This document shows positions 10,113 to 19,875 of a stretch of DNA of 64,000 bases, piece after piece; position 1 is the stretch's first letter; the number at the start of each line of letters is the position of its first letter. A program made the position numbers and the translations under genes. The stretch comes from Triticum aestivum (lineage: Eukaryota > Streptophyta > Magnoliopsida > Poales > Poaceae): contig NC_057807.1 of the NCBI RefSeq assembly GCF_018294505.1, positions 136,926,747 through 136,990,746 of the forward strand, written 5' to 3'. The notes below the pieces were generated by a model. That model was not told where the DNA came from and did no database searches. It was given only the letters and a program-made list of their open reading frames with translations.

Positions 10113-10350
10113 CTCTGCATATTAGGTTTGACCGAAGTCAAACTTCCTAAAGTTTGACCAAGTTTATAGAAAAATATAAAAATTTACCATAACAAATATG
10201 TATGATGTGAAAGTACATTCAATAATGAATCTAATGGTATTTATTTGTTATTGTATATGTTAATATTTTTTGTTATAAGCTTTCTGAGAGTTGACAAAAC
10301 TTGACTTTGACCAATGCTAATACGCGGACTTAAATAAGAACAGAGGGAGT
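10113..10350. mobile_element. Stowaway-like MITE remnant
   Basis: The right end AACAGAGGGAGTA is a typical inverted CTCCCTC terminus. The left part contains GTTTGACCGAAGTCAAAC and AAAGTTTGACCAAG, mirrored near the right end by TTGACTTTGACCAA. The extreme left TIR is worn. The AT-rich body has no coding. Confidence 0.6.
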
Positions 10351-10659
10351 ACACATTTGTTTTCTTAGTTTGTAGTGAACTAATCATTTGTTGAAATTGT
10401 GAAATAAATATATTAGGGTATTGACTTCGAATGTAATGTTCTATACAATTCAATAGTTACAATCATTGTCGAATCCCAAGATGTATACAAGGTCTATAGT
10501 ACTTCACAACATGCTCAAACTCACATAATCCCAGTCAAATGAGTATCTAAATGCATTTCATAGTTATTACTTTGTAGGATGCAACAAAAACAACCATAAC
10601 TCTACATCAGCCATTATAGAAGCAACATTTTGACATATCCCAATGTGTGATTGAAACGT
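10351..10659. other. AT-rich intergenic, nothing identified
   Basis: No long frame, terminal repeat or RNA gene signal visible. Confidence 0.4.
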
Positions 10660-11700
10660 GCAGAGAGAGCTTTTGAAGATGGAGCAGATAGGGCGGGAAA
10701 GATTGTATGTATGTGGATGAGAGAGTAGGAGACAAACCTAACGAGACAGAGAGAGATAGAGAGAGAAAGAGAGAGGAAGAAGTTAGGTCTGTGAGAAAGA
10801 TGGATACATGTAATATACATGAGATGCGTGTGCATCTGGATTCTATATATGTGGACGGAGAAGAGACAACATGTTTGATGAGAGAGCTGGAAAAACATGG
10901 ACGAGAGGGGAAGGATCTCGTGGGTTGAGGGATTGCCAATTTTGTGCGGGGGAGAGAGGGATTGGTAATTTTGTGCAAGAGAGAGAGAGAGAGAGTGTGT
11001 GTGAGAGGGTGGGGGAGGAGTCAGTCAGCCGTCGTCACATCACCCTGCTTCCAAATCACCCCGCATTCTCTAGCGCGGTGTGGTCACCATCTTCTATCTG
11101 CTCGATCCCCTCTTTGAAGATTGAGCTGTTGTGCATGTTGGGGTGCAAAGAAGCACCAGCGAGAGTGGTCGCCGTATAACCTTGGATGGGGATGAATTGT
11201 GTGCTCGGGGGAGTGTGTGTGTGTGTGTTGCGCTTCATGTGTCTCTCTCTGTGTGTGTGTGTCAGATATTGACAGAAACCAAACCTAAGGAGAGAAATGG
11301 GTATTCGCGAAGAGATTGTGCGGGCCTTGAGGTGGCAAGGGGCCAGGTGAGGGTGTCAAAATGTGCGCATTGATGCATGCGTTGCATGCGACCGTGCGAG
11401 GGACGGATGAATCGAGAGAGATGGTTGTTGTGTTACGGATGCTCCTCTCTCTGTCTCTCTCTCCCTCTCTCTCTCTCTCACACACACACAAGTAAAAGTA
11501 GAAGACTGTTCTCTCATGTATACACAACGTATCGGCATCTGTCTATGTCTCACTCATGCATGATCATTTGCACATTCACACCTCTCTATGTCTGTCTCAC
11601 ACGCACACCGTCTCCACATTGCCCTTCCGCCACAACACACATATGGACACATACACACGTTCTCTCTCAGTCACACACAAAAAATCAGTATTAAAAAAAC
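10660..11700. repeat. Low-complexity GA/CT and CA/GT tracts
   Basis: GAGA-rich on the left (10747-10785, 10978-11000), then GTGTGT (11211-11265), CTCTCT (11444-11480) and CACACA runs. Frames across it are simple-sequence artefacts. The composition mirrors the tract at 4426-5298 and could be an inverted relative of it. Confidence 0.75.
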
Positions 11701-12060
11701 TAGGGCGCACCTAAAACGTCCAAATCCAAATAAACATGAACTGGGGCTAAATTCAAATATATGGAAATATTGCAGCGTCAAGAACTTTCACAGGAAAAAA
11801 AAGTTGAGTAATATTCAAGGATTGTTTTCACACACACAAAAAGGTTCGATGGATGTCCTTCGAGCGCGACACGGTGACGCACCATTCGATCGACCGCGCG
11901 GCCGCGGTTCACGCGCTTGCACTAGATTCCGTATTGTGGTTGTGGTACTAACTAATAAAAGCGCTGCCTAAGTCTAATGTTTATGTGTACTAGTATGGTT
12001 TTATTTTAAGTTTGACCAACCTTATATATAAAACTAAAGTAAGCTCCCACGCGCACACTC
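11701..12060. other. Intergenic, with a TATATATAAA run at 12023-12035
   Basis: A CG-rich patch at 11880-11930 (CGACCGCGCGGCCGCGG) precedes an AT run that could serve as a TATA box for the GC-rich block at 12062. This is inference only. Confidence 0.3.
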
Positions 12061-12061
12061 A

Positions 12062-12540
12062 TTAATATGCCGCCGCCGCCGTTGCGCATGCCGGCGCCCG
12101 CCTGCTCCGGCCAACAATTTCTCGCTCATCACCGCCGTGTCGCCACCATCCCTGTGCCATGAAGCCGAAGGCTCGCCCGCTCACGTCGTCTGCAGTCCCT
12201 CCTCGCGATGCCGCTGTGCTGCCAAGCATGCGAGCAGCTGGTGGAGCCGCGTCTATGCATGCAGCGTACGAAGAGGAGGACGAGCGCATGCTCCAGCACG
12301 CCGGCGAGGAGGAACTAGCGTGTCATTGTCGTCTCCGCCCGCGTGGAGGAGGCGCTCGCACATCGAGCCCACAAACTGGGTGCGGGCGCGGAATCTACCT
12401 TCAGACCTTGAATGCCACGTGGATCCTGCAATATGAAGGAGACATTTGGGTCAGTCGACTCATGTGAGCCGTTTGATGCAACATGGATGGCTAGAAGGGG
12501 TTCTTCCACCTCTTCTGCCGTCTTCTTCCTTCGCTCCATC
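12062..12540. other. GC-rich block with overlapping frames, product unknown
   Basis: Open on several frames of both strands (for example plus 12159-12467, minus 12539-12315). No frame has a recognisable domain, and the frames compete, so I do not call a gene. The abrupt GC rise and the upstream TATA-like run would fit a worn gene 5' end. Confidence 0.3.
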
Positions 12541-12818
12541 GAATTTCATTCACAAATTGACTGACCCAAATTATACTACTAGTACGAACGTATTAAGTAT
12601 AGTAGGAACACGAAGATACGAGTAGTAGTACCAACTACAAGAAGAACAGTAGTAAGACATAGTACTAGTACTACTGTACGTACTAAAGAGTTCAAATAAC
12701 GAGAAAGAACATAAACATAGTTCTGCTGGGGCTCAGCACAACACACCCTTGAAAATAAACTAAGCAACTAGTCCGCTTGACACTGAAGTAGAACCAGCAT
12801 GAGCGACGGCACTGCCAC
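12541..12818. other. Downstream flank of the exonuclease-like gene
   Basis: AT-rich with dispersed GTAGTA/AGTACTAGT repeats at 12580-12690. It would hold the 3' UTR of the minus-strand gene starting at 13541. Confidence 0.35.
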
Positions 12819-13541
12819 CTACTCGGAGTCCGAGTTCTCGTCCTCGACTTCGTCCTCGTCGATCTTCCTCTTCCTCTTCACCGATGCTTCTTTGCTTGAA
12901 CCGGACACCGGGCTCTGCTTCTTCATCCAACCCTTGTAGATATTTAAACAAAGGTAGGCATCCATTGCTGTGTACAGGATATGATCTTCATCTAATGTCT
13001 TCGACTCTCATGCATGATGGAACTCGTGATGAGGTTTCTTCAGTTTAGAGTACGAAGGATCAATCATGGCTGCTGCCAGGGTCAGCATTGAAGGTTGAGA
13101 GGAGGACACCAGGCTTGCCTTCTGGAGATCGAAGGGCTGGCCTACAACGAGACCTATCCGATGCAGGACATCCCTGTCGTTCCTAAAGCCTACAGTAACG
13201 AATTTCACTCTTTTGTCCTTGAGGAAGTTCATAAAATCCTGGCACTCAACGTCGGCATGGCATATGTGGTAGACCAAGCAAACATTATGTACGCAAACCT
13301 GGATCACGGCGGGCTTCTTCCTCTCTTCGTCCTTTAGATCCTTCTCTCGTCCCAGGACTGTGGTGTACTCAACATCTAGCCCAGCGACCCACTCATCCGT
13401 TGAACTGTTGAACATGCATAGGAAGCGAGCAAGCCATGCTTTCACCGTCTCGGATCCACGTGTGTAGATGACGATGAACTGATCATCGGTGATGGCTCTA
13501 ACCTGGTACTCAGCAGCAACCATGGAGATTTGGGAGGCCAT
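12819..13541 (-). pseudogene. 3'-5' exonuclease-like (WRN/RNase D type, DEDD) gene with one nonsense codon
   Basis: From ATG 13541 to TAG 12819 is 241 codons in one frame with a single internal TGA at 13008-13010. Exo I is seen as AGLDVEYT (D and E, about residues 54-56), Exo II as VTVGFRNDRDVL (about 117-128), and Exo III as YTAMDAYLC (Y-x3-D), which lies after the TGA. The spacing fits the single-domain plant relatives of the Werner-syndrome exonuclease, which remove nucleotides from DNA or RNA 3' ends. The residue before ESKTLDEDH is usually tryptophan in relatives I remember, so TGG to TGA is likely. The tail is basic then acidic (KRKRKIDEDEVED). No intron is seen. A protein ending at the TGA would be 177 residues and lack Exo III, hence probably inactive. 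Confidence 0.75.
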
Positions 13542-13993
13542 GGATTTTGGAGGAGGGTTAGGAGAAGTTGAACTATTGTACCCCTTAAAAAAACTAGGAG
13601 CGAACTAATGTGAAAGGGCGGGACAACTGGGAGCGAACTGTTGTAAGGTAGAAGACGGGGACGAGTAGGGCGTGGGAACAGCGTGGGGTTGCTGGCTTGC
13701 CCGGTGGATAAACGGTTGCAAGCCCCCAAAGAGTTCTCGAGAACTATGCGGGACCCACTAGATGTCATGTCTACTAGACCCATACCGTAGGCCTGACGGT
13801 ATAGCTTCTTCCTGTTCGCACACCATGCCGGCGCGTGGATGTAACTTCACTTAATTCCGTCAAACGTCGCGCCTCCCACGACCTTCGCCTCCCTTGCGCG
13901 GTCGCGCCCTTTGAGACTTCGACCGGCTATAAATGAGCAATTTTTTTGCCTTTTTTTAGACAAGCAATTTTTTTTGCCTACTCCGCATGCATG
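13542..13993. other. Upstream flank of the exonuclease-like gene
   Basis: Moderately GC-rich up to about 13900, then T-rich. The promoter of the minus-strand gene should lie here, but I see no TATA box that stands out. Confidence 0.35.
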
Positions 13994-14042
13994 ATACTCC
14001 CTCTGGTCCTTTTTACTCCCGTCAACCGTTTGCAAAGTGTTT

Positions 14043-14057
14043 GACCAAATTTATACT
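14043..14057. repeat. Target-site duplication of the LINE (left copy)
   Basis: GACCAAATTTATACT here is repeated exactly at 14451-14465 on the other side of the insertion. Fifteen identical bases fit target-primed reverse transcription. Confidence 0.9.
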
Positions 14058-14450
14058 TTTTTTAACACCACCTTATATTAATTAACCAGCCACACCAGTA
14101 CACTCATTCGATACAATATTCACCACACAAGGCGGTACGTTATTTACAAGAATACCATCTAATCTTTGTCAAAGCTATACTTAGCGAGTAAGTGTGCCAC
14201 CTTATTGGTCGAACGGCTAATCTTTGACAATTGAAGATTGTTGATCAACTTCGAGATGCTCAACGCTTTCATCTTCATGTCACGCATAGCAGACCTGTCA
14301 TAGTCCCCCGATGCAAGAGACGCTACCACAAAAGCGCAATCAGTCTCTCAAATTACAGGATTATGAAGAGAAATACCTATGTAGAGACCGGCAATACAAG
14401 CCCTAAGCTCGGCTTCCTCCACGCTTTGACATGCATCAATGAAATCCCAC
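14058..14450 (-). mobile_element. 5'-truncated LINE (RNase H-like domain and 3' end)
   Basis: A 393-bp insertion between perfect 15-bp target duplications, with a short poly-A (TTTTTT on the plus strand) at its left end, so it lies on the minus strand. Its frame reads DACQSVEEAELRACIAGLYI, then ETDCAFVVASL, and near the end RSTNKVAHLLAKYSF. These are the conserved points of the RNase H-like (RVT_3) domain of plant L1-type LINEs (A-E-...-A-x2-x-G, E-x-D, and R-x-x-N-x-x-A-H-x-L-A). One in-frame TGA interrupts it, and everything 5' of this domain is missing, as is usual for LINE copies. Confidence 0.85.
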
Positions 14451-14640
14451 GACCAAATTTATACTAAAAATATCAATATCTACAATACTGATTATAATGA
14501 GTATAAGAACTACGTTTTATAATGAGTGTTAAAATATTGATTTGACATTGTGAATGTTGACACATTTTTCTATAAGTCTGGTGAAAGTAGAGGTACATTG
14601 ACTTCAGACAAAACTTAAATGCACAATGCAGACTAGTTCC

Positions 14641-15320
14641 TCCATCCAGGTGCCTGCCATGTCCTATCTTGTCATCACAACAAGGTTAGCTATTAGAGTA
14701 CCAGTACCTCCCTTTTAGTTTAAAGGGCTCGATTCAAAATTTTCACCTACTCTTAGCAAGATAGTAGAGGTGGTGGAATAGTTTTTGAAGTCTGCAAAAG
14801 TACTCAACTAGTGTTGTCATTCTTCACAAAAAAATGTGTTTACCAATGCATGCATGAACACTAGTTACTCTAACCCCCCTCTCTTCTTTAATTCTTTGCC
14901 ACATCAGTATGTTTGCTATTCCCGTGTGCATGATACCAGCTAAGGTACCACCATTATGGCCAACCTTAATCATAGCATGCAATAATTTAGTGCACCTTGA
15001 AATATGAACATGTTTGGGGCGTGTATGTTTTTAATGACTTGAGACTATACCTAGCCCGGCATGCAAGATGACTTATTATGCACCATTCCCCATACCTGCA
15101 GGAAGCCCGTTCATCTCCAAATCTTTTCCTCTCCATGTGTGGAAACAATATGGCTGCCAAACTCTCCTTCTCCCTCCGGCGGTCCCACCACTCCACCTCG
15201 TGTGAAAAAATCTGCATGCATGACTCTCCTCCCCCCACGCTCGTCCAATCCGTTGTGACTAGCAATATTTCCACCCCTTCGCTCCCCCATAATTTACTCC
15301 AACAAATATGCCCACGTAGC
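14641..15320. other. Intergenic with MITE-like traces
   Basis: ACCTCCCTTTTAGTTTAAAGGGC near 14706 resembles a MITE terminus but has no partner. A C-rich region at 15100-15300 contains frames on both strands with no recognisable product. Confidence 0.35.
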
Positions 15321-15326
15321 TATTAC

Positions 15327-15416
15327 TTAACTGCAGGTGCATTGGGTTACTGAGATATGGGCCCAACAGGGGTCTGGCCCACATGTCAGTGACGCAACTG
15401 GACCTGCAGTTAAGTC
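15327..15416. repeat. Small inverted repeat upstream of the 15553 reading frame
   Basis: ACTTAACTGCAGGTGCA near 15327 is mirrored by TGGACCTGCAGTTAAGT at 15400-15416, able to form a stem of about 16 bp with a loop of about 55 bp. It sits about 45 bp before a TATA box. It could be a small foldback insertion or simply a palindromic promoter segment. Confidence 0.55.
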
Positions 15417-15460
15417 AGTGCAGCTCAGTCCATATCTTACGTAGGTGTGCCATTGCTCGC

Positions 15461-15468
15461 TATAAATA
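15461..15468 (+). promoter_or_regulatory. TATA box (TATAAATA)
   Basis: CGCTATAAATATTGCG is about 90 bp upstream of the ATG at 15553, with a pyrimidine-rich leader between. Spacing is ordinary for a plant core promoter. Confidence 0.6.
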
Positions 15469-15552
15469 TTGCGCCTCCCAGGATATCGCTATATCCTCCC
15501 CCTCACGTTCATGTTCATCGCTATCTCCCCCCTCCCTCTCACGTCGACCACC

Positions 15553-16467
15553 ATGGCATCGCCCCTCCCAAGCCCTAGGAGCCCCTTGCTGCACCGCGCG
15601 GACGGTCACACGTAGCCGTTCCATTCCACGCCGCCACTAGTCGAGGAGGACGCATCGGTGTTCCGCTCCTTGCCGCTACGCGACGCGTTGCCGTTCCGTT
15701 CCTCGCCGCCACTAGTCGAGGAGGACGCGTCGGCTTTTCGCTCCTCGCCGCGACGTGACGCATCGCCGTTCCGTTGCTCGCCGCCACTAGTCGAGGAGGA
15801 CGCATCGGCGTTCCGCTCCTCGCCGCCACTAGTCGAGGAGGACGCATCGGTGTTCCGCTCCTCACCGCGATTTGTCGTGGTGGACGCGTTGGCATTCCCA
15901 ATCTCGCCAGCATGCGCGCCGGAGGACGCGTCGGCTCCCTGCTATGAGGAGAACGCCGTGCCGCCCACCGAGCCCCCCAGCCTTGAGGAGCTTTGGAAAG
16001 AAATGGATGTCACCTTGTGGGAGGCTTTGCCTGCACCAGAGCGCGCCAAAATATAGGCGGAGAAGAAGGCCAAGGAAGAGAAGCGCACCGCGGAACAAGC
16101 TGCCTGGGAGGCCTATGTCGCGTCCGAGAGAGTCAGGCAATTGGCTCTTTGGCAGAAGGCTCATGCGAGGGCCATGAGGGTGGCGGAGGACGCCCGTGCT
16201 GATGCCCTGAGTACAGTCGAGCCCAAGCGCCTCATCTACGCTTGGCGGTACGTGGACCGGGTGCACGCTTCCAGCGAGGAGGAGTACCTGTTGGCGCCGG
16301 ATCACCACACCGGTGAGATCGTGCTCACCCGCCGGCAAGCCGCCAATTAGCACCTCGCGAGTTGCAAGGCTGAGGAAGAGGCGTTGTGTCGGCGCGCTGG
16401 GAAACGGCCACGCACTAGGGCACTCATGGCGCCCCGCAAGCGCTCCTGCGAGCGACGTGGCTTTTAG
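15553..16467 (+). pseudogene. Repetitive protein of unknown function, with three internal TAG codons
   Basis: One frame runs 305 codons from ATG 15553 (context ACCACCATGG) to TAG 16465. It is interrupted only by TAG at 15613, 16054 and 16348. The N-terminal half is a tandem repeat: two 75-bp units (15631 and 15706) and shorter ones from 15781, each encoding PPLVEEDAS-x-FRSSP-like text. The second half is a charged helix (AEKKAKEEKRTAEQAAWE, then DALSTVEPKRLIYAWRYVDR) and a basic C-terminus. I do not recognise the family. All three stops could come from CAG (Q). A TATA box lies 90 bp upstream. If the first TAG is read as a stop the product is 20 residues. Confidence 0.6.
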
Positions 16468-16695
16468 GAGGAGTATAATTTTTGTTTCGTAAGGCAATCT
16501 CATTAGTTTTGGGATGCAAATGATAAATCCCGAATGTTCAGGAATTTTTAGCATCCTTAATTAAGTATGTAAAAGGGAAAGTTTGGAAACCTTGTGTATT
16601 CTTACGCATTTTGCAAGTACGTGCATATAGCACAAACTTTACTATATACTATCGCACTACATGTCTCTCTCGATATATGCTTGCAGACTGTGCTA

Positions 16696-16781
16696 CTCCC
16701 TCCATCCAGGTCAATAAGTCATCTTTGGTTGTGCACCGTGACCAAGAAGGAGGGGAGACTTATACACCTATACAGAGGGAG
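16696..16781. mobile_element. Very short Stowaway-like MITE (86 bp)
   Basis: CTCCCTCCATCCAGG at the left, ACAGAGGGAG at the right, TA on both sides (16694-16695, 16782-16783). Its interior (AAGTCATCTTTGGTTGTGCACCGTG) is shared with the MITE at 17243, so the two are family members. Confidence 0.8.
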
Positions 16782-17145
16782 TACTACTATTACTTATGTA
16801 CGTGCAAATGCATGTTTTAACATTACGATGCAGTTTTTGTAAAAGTAGAAAAACAACACTAGTCAAGCTTGTGAAACGATTCAATGCAAAAAAAATGCAA
16901 AAATGCTCATTTGATTGTTTACTTTTAGCTTCCTTCTCTGTGGTTATTTCTCTGTCGTACTTTGTATGGAGTATCTCACTGGTTGGAAAGGCATGCAAAT
17001 TCCCAAACCGCTTCCTACACCCTGTATCGAATTTTTTGCCTAACAAGTTGTGCCGTGCAATTGGAATTCCAACTTGAGTACTACTACTAGTAGGAGTACC
17101 AGGGGCCAGTTCTTTTAGGCTTCTAGATTAGTAATCCCATAACTA

Positions 17146-17602
17146 CTACCTCCGTCCAGGTTTATTGGTCCCCATTATAATCTGTGTCAAATTTTGATCA
17201 TAAATCTAACTAATGAAATGTTAGTGCATGTCACATGCACTACTCCATCCGTCTAGGTGAGTAAGTCATCTTAGGATGTGCACCGTGACCAAGGAGGAGG
17301 AGGAAACGAGAAACGTTAATATTTATTTGCTAATTAATAGTACTGCATGCAATGAACTAACCACTGCATGTCGTGTTTGATATCTCATGTTATTAAAAGG
17401 ATGCACACTCTTTATCTCTTATTGGTTGATATGTCAAGAAACAAGAAACGAGGTAGAAGTTAGTGCACCACGCCTAAGTGTTTTGGGATTATTTGGTTTT
17501 CGTAAGACGGAGGGATTACAATGGTGAGGAATAAACCAGTTAAATCTTTGGTCGAAATTTAGCACAAATTACAATGGTGAGGAATAAACCAGGACGGAGT
17601 AG
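17146..17602. mobile_element. MITE nested in the hAT-like element
   Basis: Left TIR CTACCTCCGTCCAGGTTTATTGG, right end AATAAACCAGGACGGAGTAG, TA duplications at 17144-17145 and 17603-17604. A second inner copy of the right end (GGAATAAACCAG) occurs at 17529-17540, showing a short duplication of the right arm. Confidence 0.75.
17243..17515. mobile_element. MITE nested in the nested MITE
   Basis: Begins CTCCATCCGTCTAGG after TA and ends GTAAGACGGAGGGA. The interior near the left end (AAGTCATCTTAGGATGTGCACCGTG) matches the 86-bp MITE at 16696. This is the third level of the nest: hAT-like element, then the 17146 MITE, then this one. Confidence 0.7.
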
Positions 17603-18265
17603 TAGTTTAGAAGCCCAAATAAATGAGTGAGGCGCTATGTATCTGGTGCCAAAACTCTGAAAAGTATGCCACATAGATGTCAGATGAAAATAATTTAGCA
17701 CCGATCACACAATGTTGAAGAATCTCGCATCGATTGGAACTCGGGCCCACTCATATAAACAAATCGGCCTTGGCCACCCCACTGCCATCGTCCCTTCCTG
17801 GCTGTTGCATGGGCTGACATGCTTTACTTTATTGCATCAAAGGATTTGGCATCGGAGCAAGTAGATGCTCTGGTGCCCAGAAATTTTTGTTTGGCATCGC
17901 TTGGGCAATGTAGGGCATCAGTGCCAAATACCCAGAAAACAAATTTAGCACCGCTTTTGGCCTACATAGTGGAAGGCCTTATTGTTACTCTCCACTGTGA
18001 CTAGTCTTGTGGGAAAAGCTAAGCCGCCAAAAGAACTGGCCCTAGGAGTACTAGCTAGCGATCGAGTGTGCGAGATGAATCGAAGAAAGTAAATGCAGAG
18101 AGATGAAATGCAAAAAAGACAGAGGGATGTGATGGTTGCTTGTCCGTTTATTTTACCAGGCCACTTATTACTAGGAGTGGTTGGTTTTTGTGATATGACG
18201 GCTTTACTGCCGTGCCACGAGCGGGGTGAGACTCCCGTGCAGCGCCGCCCTCTACACTAGTACGA

Positions 18266-18690
18266 CTACATCGGTCGTGGTTTATCCCCCATTGAATTTG
18301 ACTGAAGATTTAACTGACAAAATGTTTGTGCATGTCAACAAAAACAATAGCGTTGGATTCGTATTTGAACATAGTTTTCAATGACACTCCTATAATTTCA
18401 GGTGACATGCGTTCAGATATTATTTCATCACTAGAGCTCACAAACATCCGGGTGAAATAGATAAAAAAAGTATCTTTTGCAAACAAAAGCGTTCAACTGT
18501 TCAACCTGCATCCAAAACTTGTGAAAAAATAATTCTTATTGTGCTTTGCATGAAATGATCTTCAAGATCTAGTTTTTGAGTATCCATTGTTATACATGTT
18601 GGCTACATATGACATGACACTTTCTTATAGTCAACAGTTGGCTATACTATTTAAGTATTAATCATGCCCTTATACACCTAGACGGAGGGA
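18266..18690. mobile_element. Worn MITE related to the one at 17146
   Basis: CTACATCGGTCGTGGTTTATCCCCC at the left and the following TTTGACTGAAGATTTAACTGAC resemble the 17146 element. CTAGACGGAGGGATTAAA near 18672 is the likely right end. TIR pairing is poor, so the limits are approximate. Confidence 0.45.
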
Positions 18691-18902
18691 TTAAATCAGG
18701 ATGACTTGGAAGGGGGTAGAGGATATGTAATAAATGGTTCATCATAAGTCTTTCACCAGTACTGTAGTAAAAATTCATACAAGGAAGATTCTAGACTAAA
18801 CCATAAATGGATACACTTTTATTCATGCACGATACTCCAATAGAGCAAGATCATGCATGGAAGTCTCCACATGCTTAGACAGCGGATTACATTGAGCAAA
18901 GA
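18691..18902. other. Flank, probable 3' UTR of the SINA-like gene
   Basis: AT-rich sequence immediately downstream of the minus-strand stop at 18903. No other feature. Confidence 0.3.
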
Positions 18903-19459
18903 CTAATGATCAAAATTTAACTTGAAAATGCAGATGTCCAGGTGAACCTCCTTGGAGTCCCCGTGCACATTGTTGGAGTTCAAATAACACCATGGGTTTT
19001 CCATGTCCACATCAGCGGGAAGGTCCCAGCTCGGCAGAGTCCAAGTATGCTTGGCGTAGCCAGTGTCGCCGCCCATGTACCTCCGAGGGGTAGTAATAGT
19101 GAGCACGCACGCGTACATCGACCTCGTGTCAGTGTTAGCGTCAGCGGCGTCGCCCCTGACGCACACTACAGAGATGTGGCGGCGGCCTGCGCGGGCCTCG
19201 CCGGTGGCCACGATCAAGAGGAAGACGCTGCCGTCCTCCTCCGAGACTAGCAGGCGACGCTGATCCTCCAGTGACTCCGGCATGGTGAACGGGTAGCACG
19301 TCTCATACTTGATGTTCTTCACCAAGGGCCTGTAGTGATTGCCACATGCATGCGTCAGGTGATGCATGATGTCCGCCGGCGAGCCCCAAAATGGCACCGG
19401 GCACTCATAGCAATAGATGAAGGGCTCCTTCGAGGCATCGACCAGGCCATCCATGAAAC
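18903..19459 (-). pseudogene. SINA/SIAH-type E3 ubiquitin ligase, C-terminal part
   Basis: The minus-strand frame from about 19459 to TAG 18903 holds YCYECPVPFWGSPADIMHHL and then HACGNHY, the second half of the SINA zinc finger (C-x2-C, GSP, H-x2-H). Next come LLVSEEDGSVFLLIV and RRHISVVCVRG, the beta-sandwich substrate-binding (TRAF-like) fold. The order fits plant seven-in-absentia-like E3 ligases. The RING finger that recruits the E2 enzyme is missing. Upstream, the frame meets a TAG inside a 22-bp direct repeat. Beyond that repeat, at 19831-19875, the minus strand resumes with YSCAPFGGCN, which looks like the first half of the same zinc finger. The gene therefore appears split by the segment at 19460-19808. 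Confidence 0.65.
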
Positions 19460-19830
19460 GGGAGTGGCTCTAGGGGACGTTCCGCCAGTTGAATATATGA
19501 GCAAGTTACTACGAGGTTTAGTCCGAATAAGCACAAAATAAATCATGACGGCTATAACAGAGATTAAACTAATCATGCGGACTAGCATAGTAGATGAACA
19601 GATCGAATCTAGGACACAGACAAGAAACATTAATTCAGGCTAATTGCGTTGGGAGCAGCACCATTGGCATTGAGGTTGTCGCCCATGTCGTTGAGGAAGA
19701 GGTTGCCAAGGTCGGGGAAAAGGTCGTCGTCGGTGAAGTCGTCGCTGCTAGCAGCCGCGAGAGTGCGCTCCCCAAATTTCAACAGCGCCCACCGAATGGA
19801 GCACAGGAGGGAGTGGCTATAAGGGACGTT
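19460..19830 (-). repeat. 349-bp segment bounded by 22-bp direct repeats, splitting the SINA-like gene
   Basis: The direct repeats are at 19460-19481 and 19809-19830 (GGGAGTGGCT then TAAGGGACGTT or TAGGGGACGTT; 20 of 22 bases equal). Between them the minus strand encodes the end of an acidic protein with DDFTDDDLFPDLGNLFLND, ending in a stop at 19630, then an AT-rich stretch that looks like 3' UTR or intron. Near the right repeat there is a further small duplication of CCGAATGGAGC-CAGGAG. The pattern fits repair-associated insertion of foreign gene sequence with flank duplication rather than a standard transposon, whose TSDs are shorter. Confidence 0.5.
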
Positions 19831-19875
19831 GCAGCCGCCGAATGGAGCGCAGGAGTAGCGCACGAAGCAGTACAT
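19630..19875 (-). CDS. Chimeric open frame (SINA-like start joined to an acidic tail)
   Basis: An 81-codon frame begins MYCFVRYSCAPFGGCN, which reads as SINA zinc-finger sequence, and continues through the 22-bp repeat into an unrelated acidic tail (SSDDFTDDDLFPDLGN). I do not recognise the tail. It may be an accidental fusion created by the insertion, and expression is not supported by anything visible. Confidence 0.35.
   Translation of the reverse strand: MYCFVRYSCAPFGGCNVPYSHSLLCSIRWALLKFGERTLAAASSDDFTDDDLFPDLGNLFLNDMGDNLNANGAAPNAISLN

Larger units (their letters stand above)
13994..14640. mobile_element. Old MITE remnant interrupted by a LINE
   Basis: TACTCCCTCTGGTCCTTTTTACTCC at about 13994 looks like a Stowaway left end, followed by GTTTGACCAAATTTATAC, a phrase common in Triticeae MITEs. 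After the LINE the AT-rich body continues to about 14640 without a clear right TIR. Confidence 0.45.
17101..18044. mobile_element. hAT-like non-autonomous element (about 944 bp)
   Basis: Left end AGGGGCCAGTTCTTTT and right end AAAAGAACTGGCCCTA are inverted. Flanks GGAGTACC (17093-17100) and GGAGTACT (18045-18052) match in 7 of 8 bases, the TSD length of hAT transposons. No transposase is encoded. It contains two further MITEs nested one inside the other. Confidence 0.75.

Noticed and set aside
15575..16554. Long minus-strand repetitive frames
   Set aside because: They are antisense readings of the 75-bp coding repeat and of the following charged region of the plus-strand frame at 15553.
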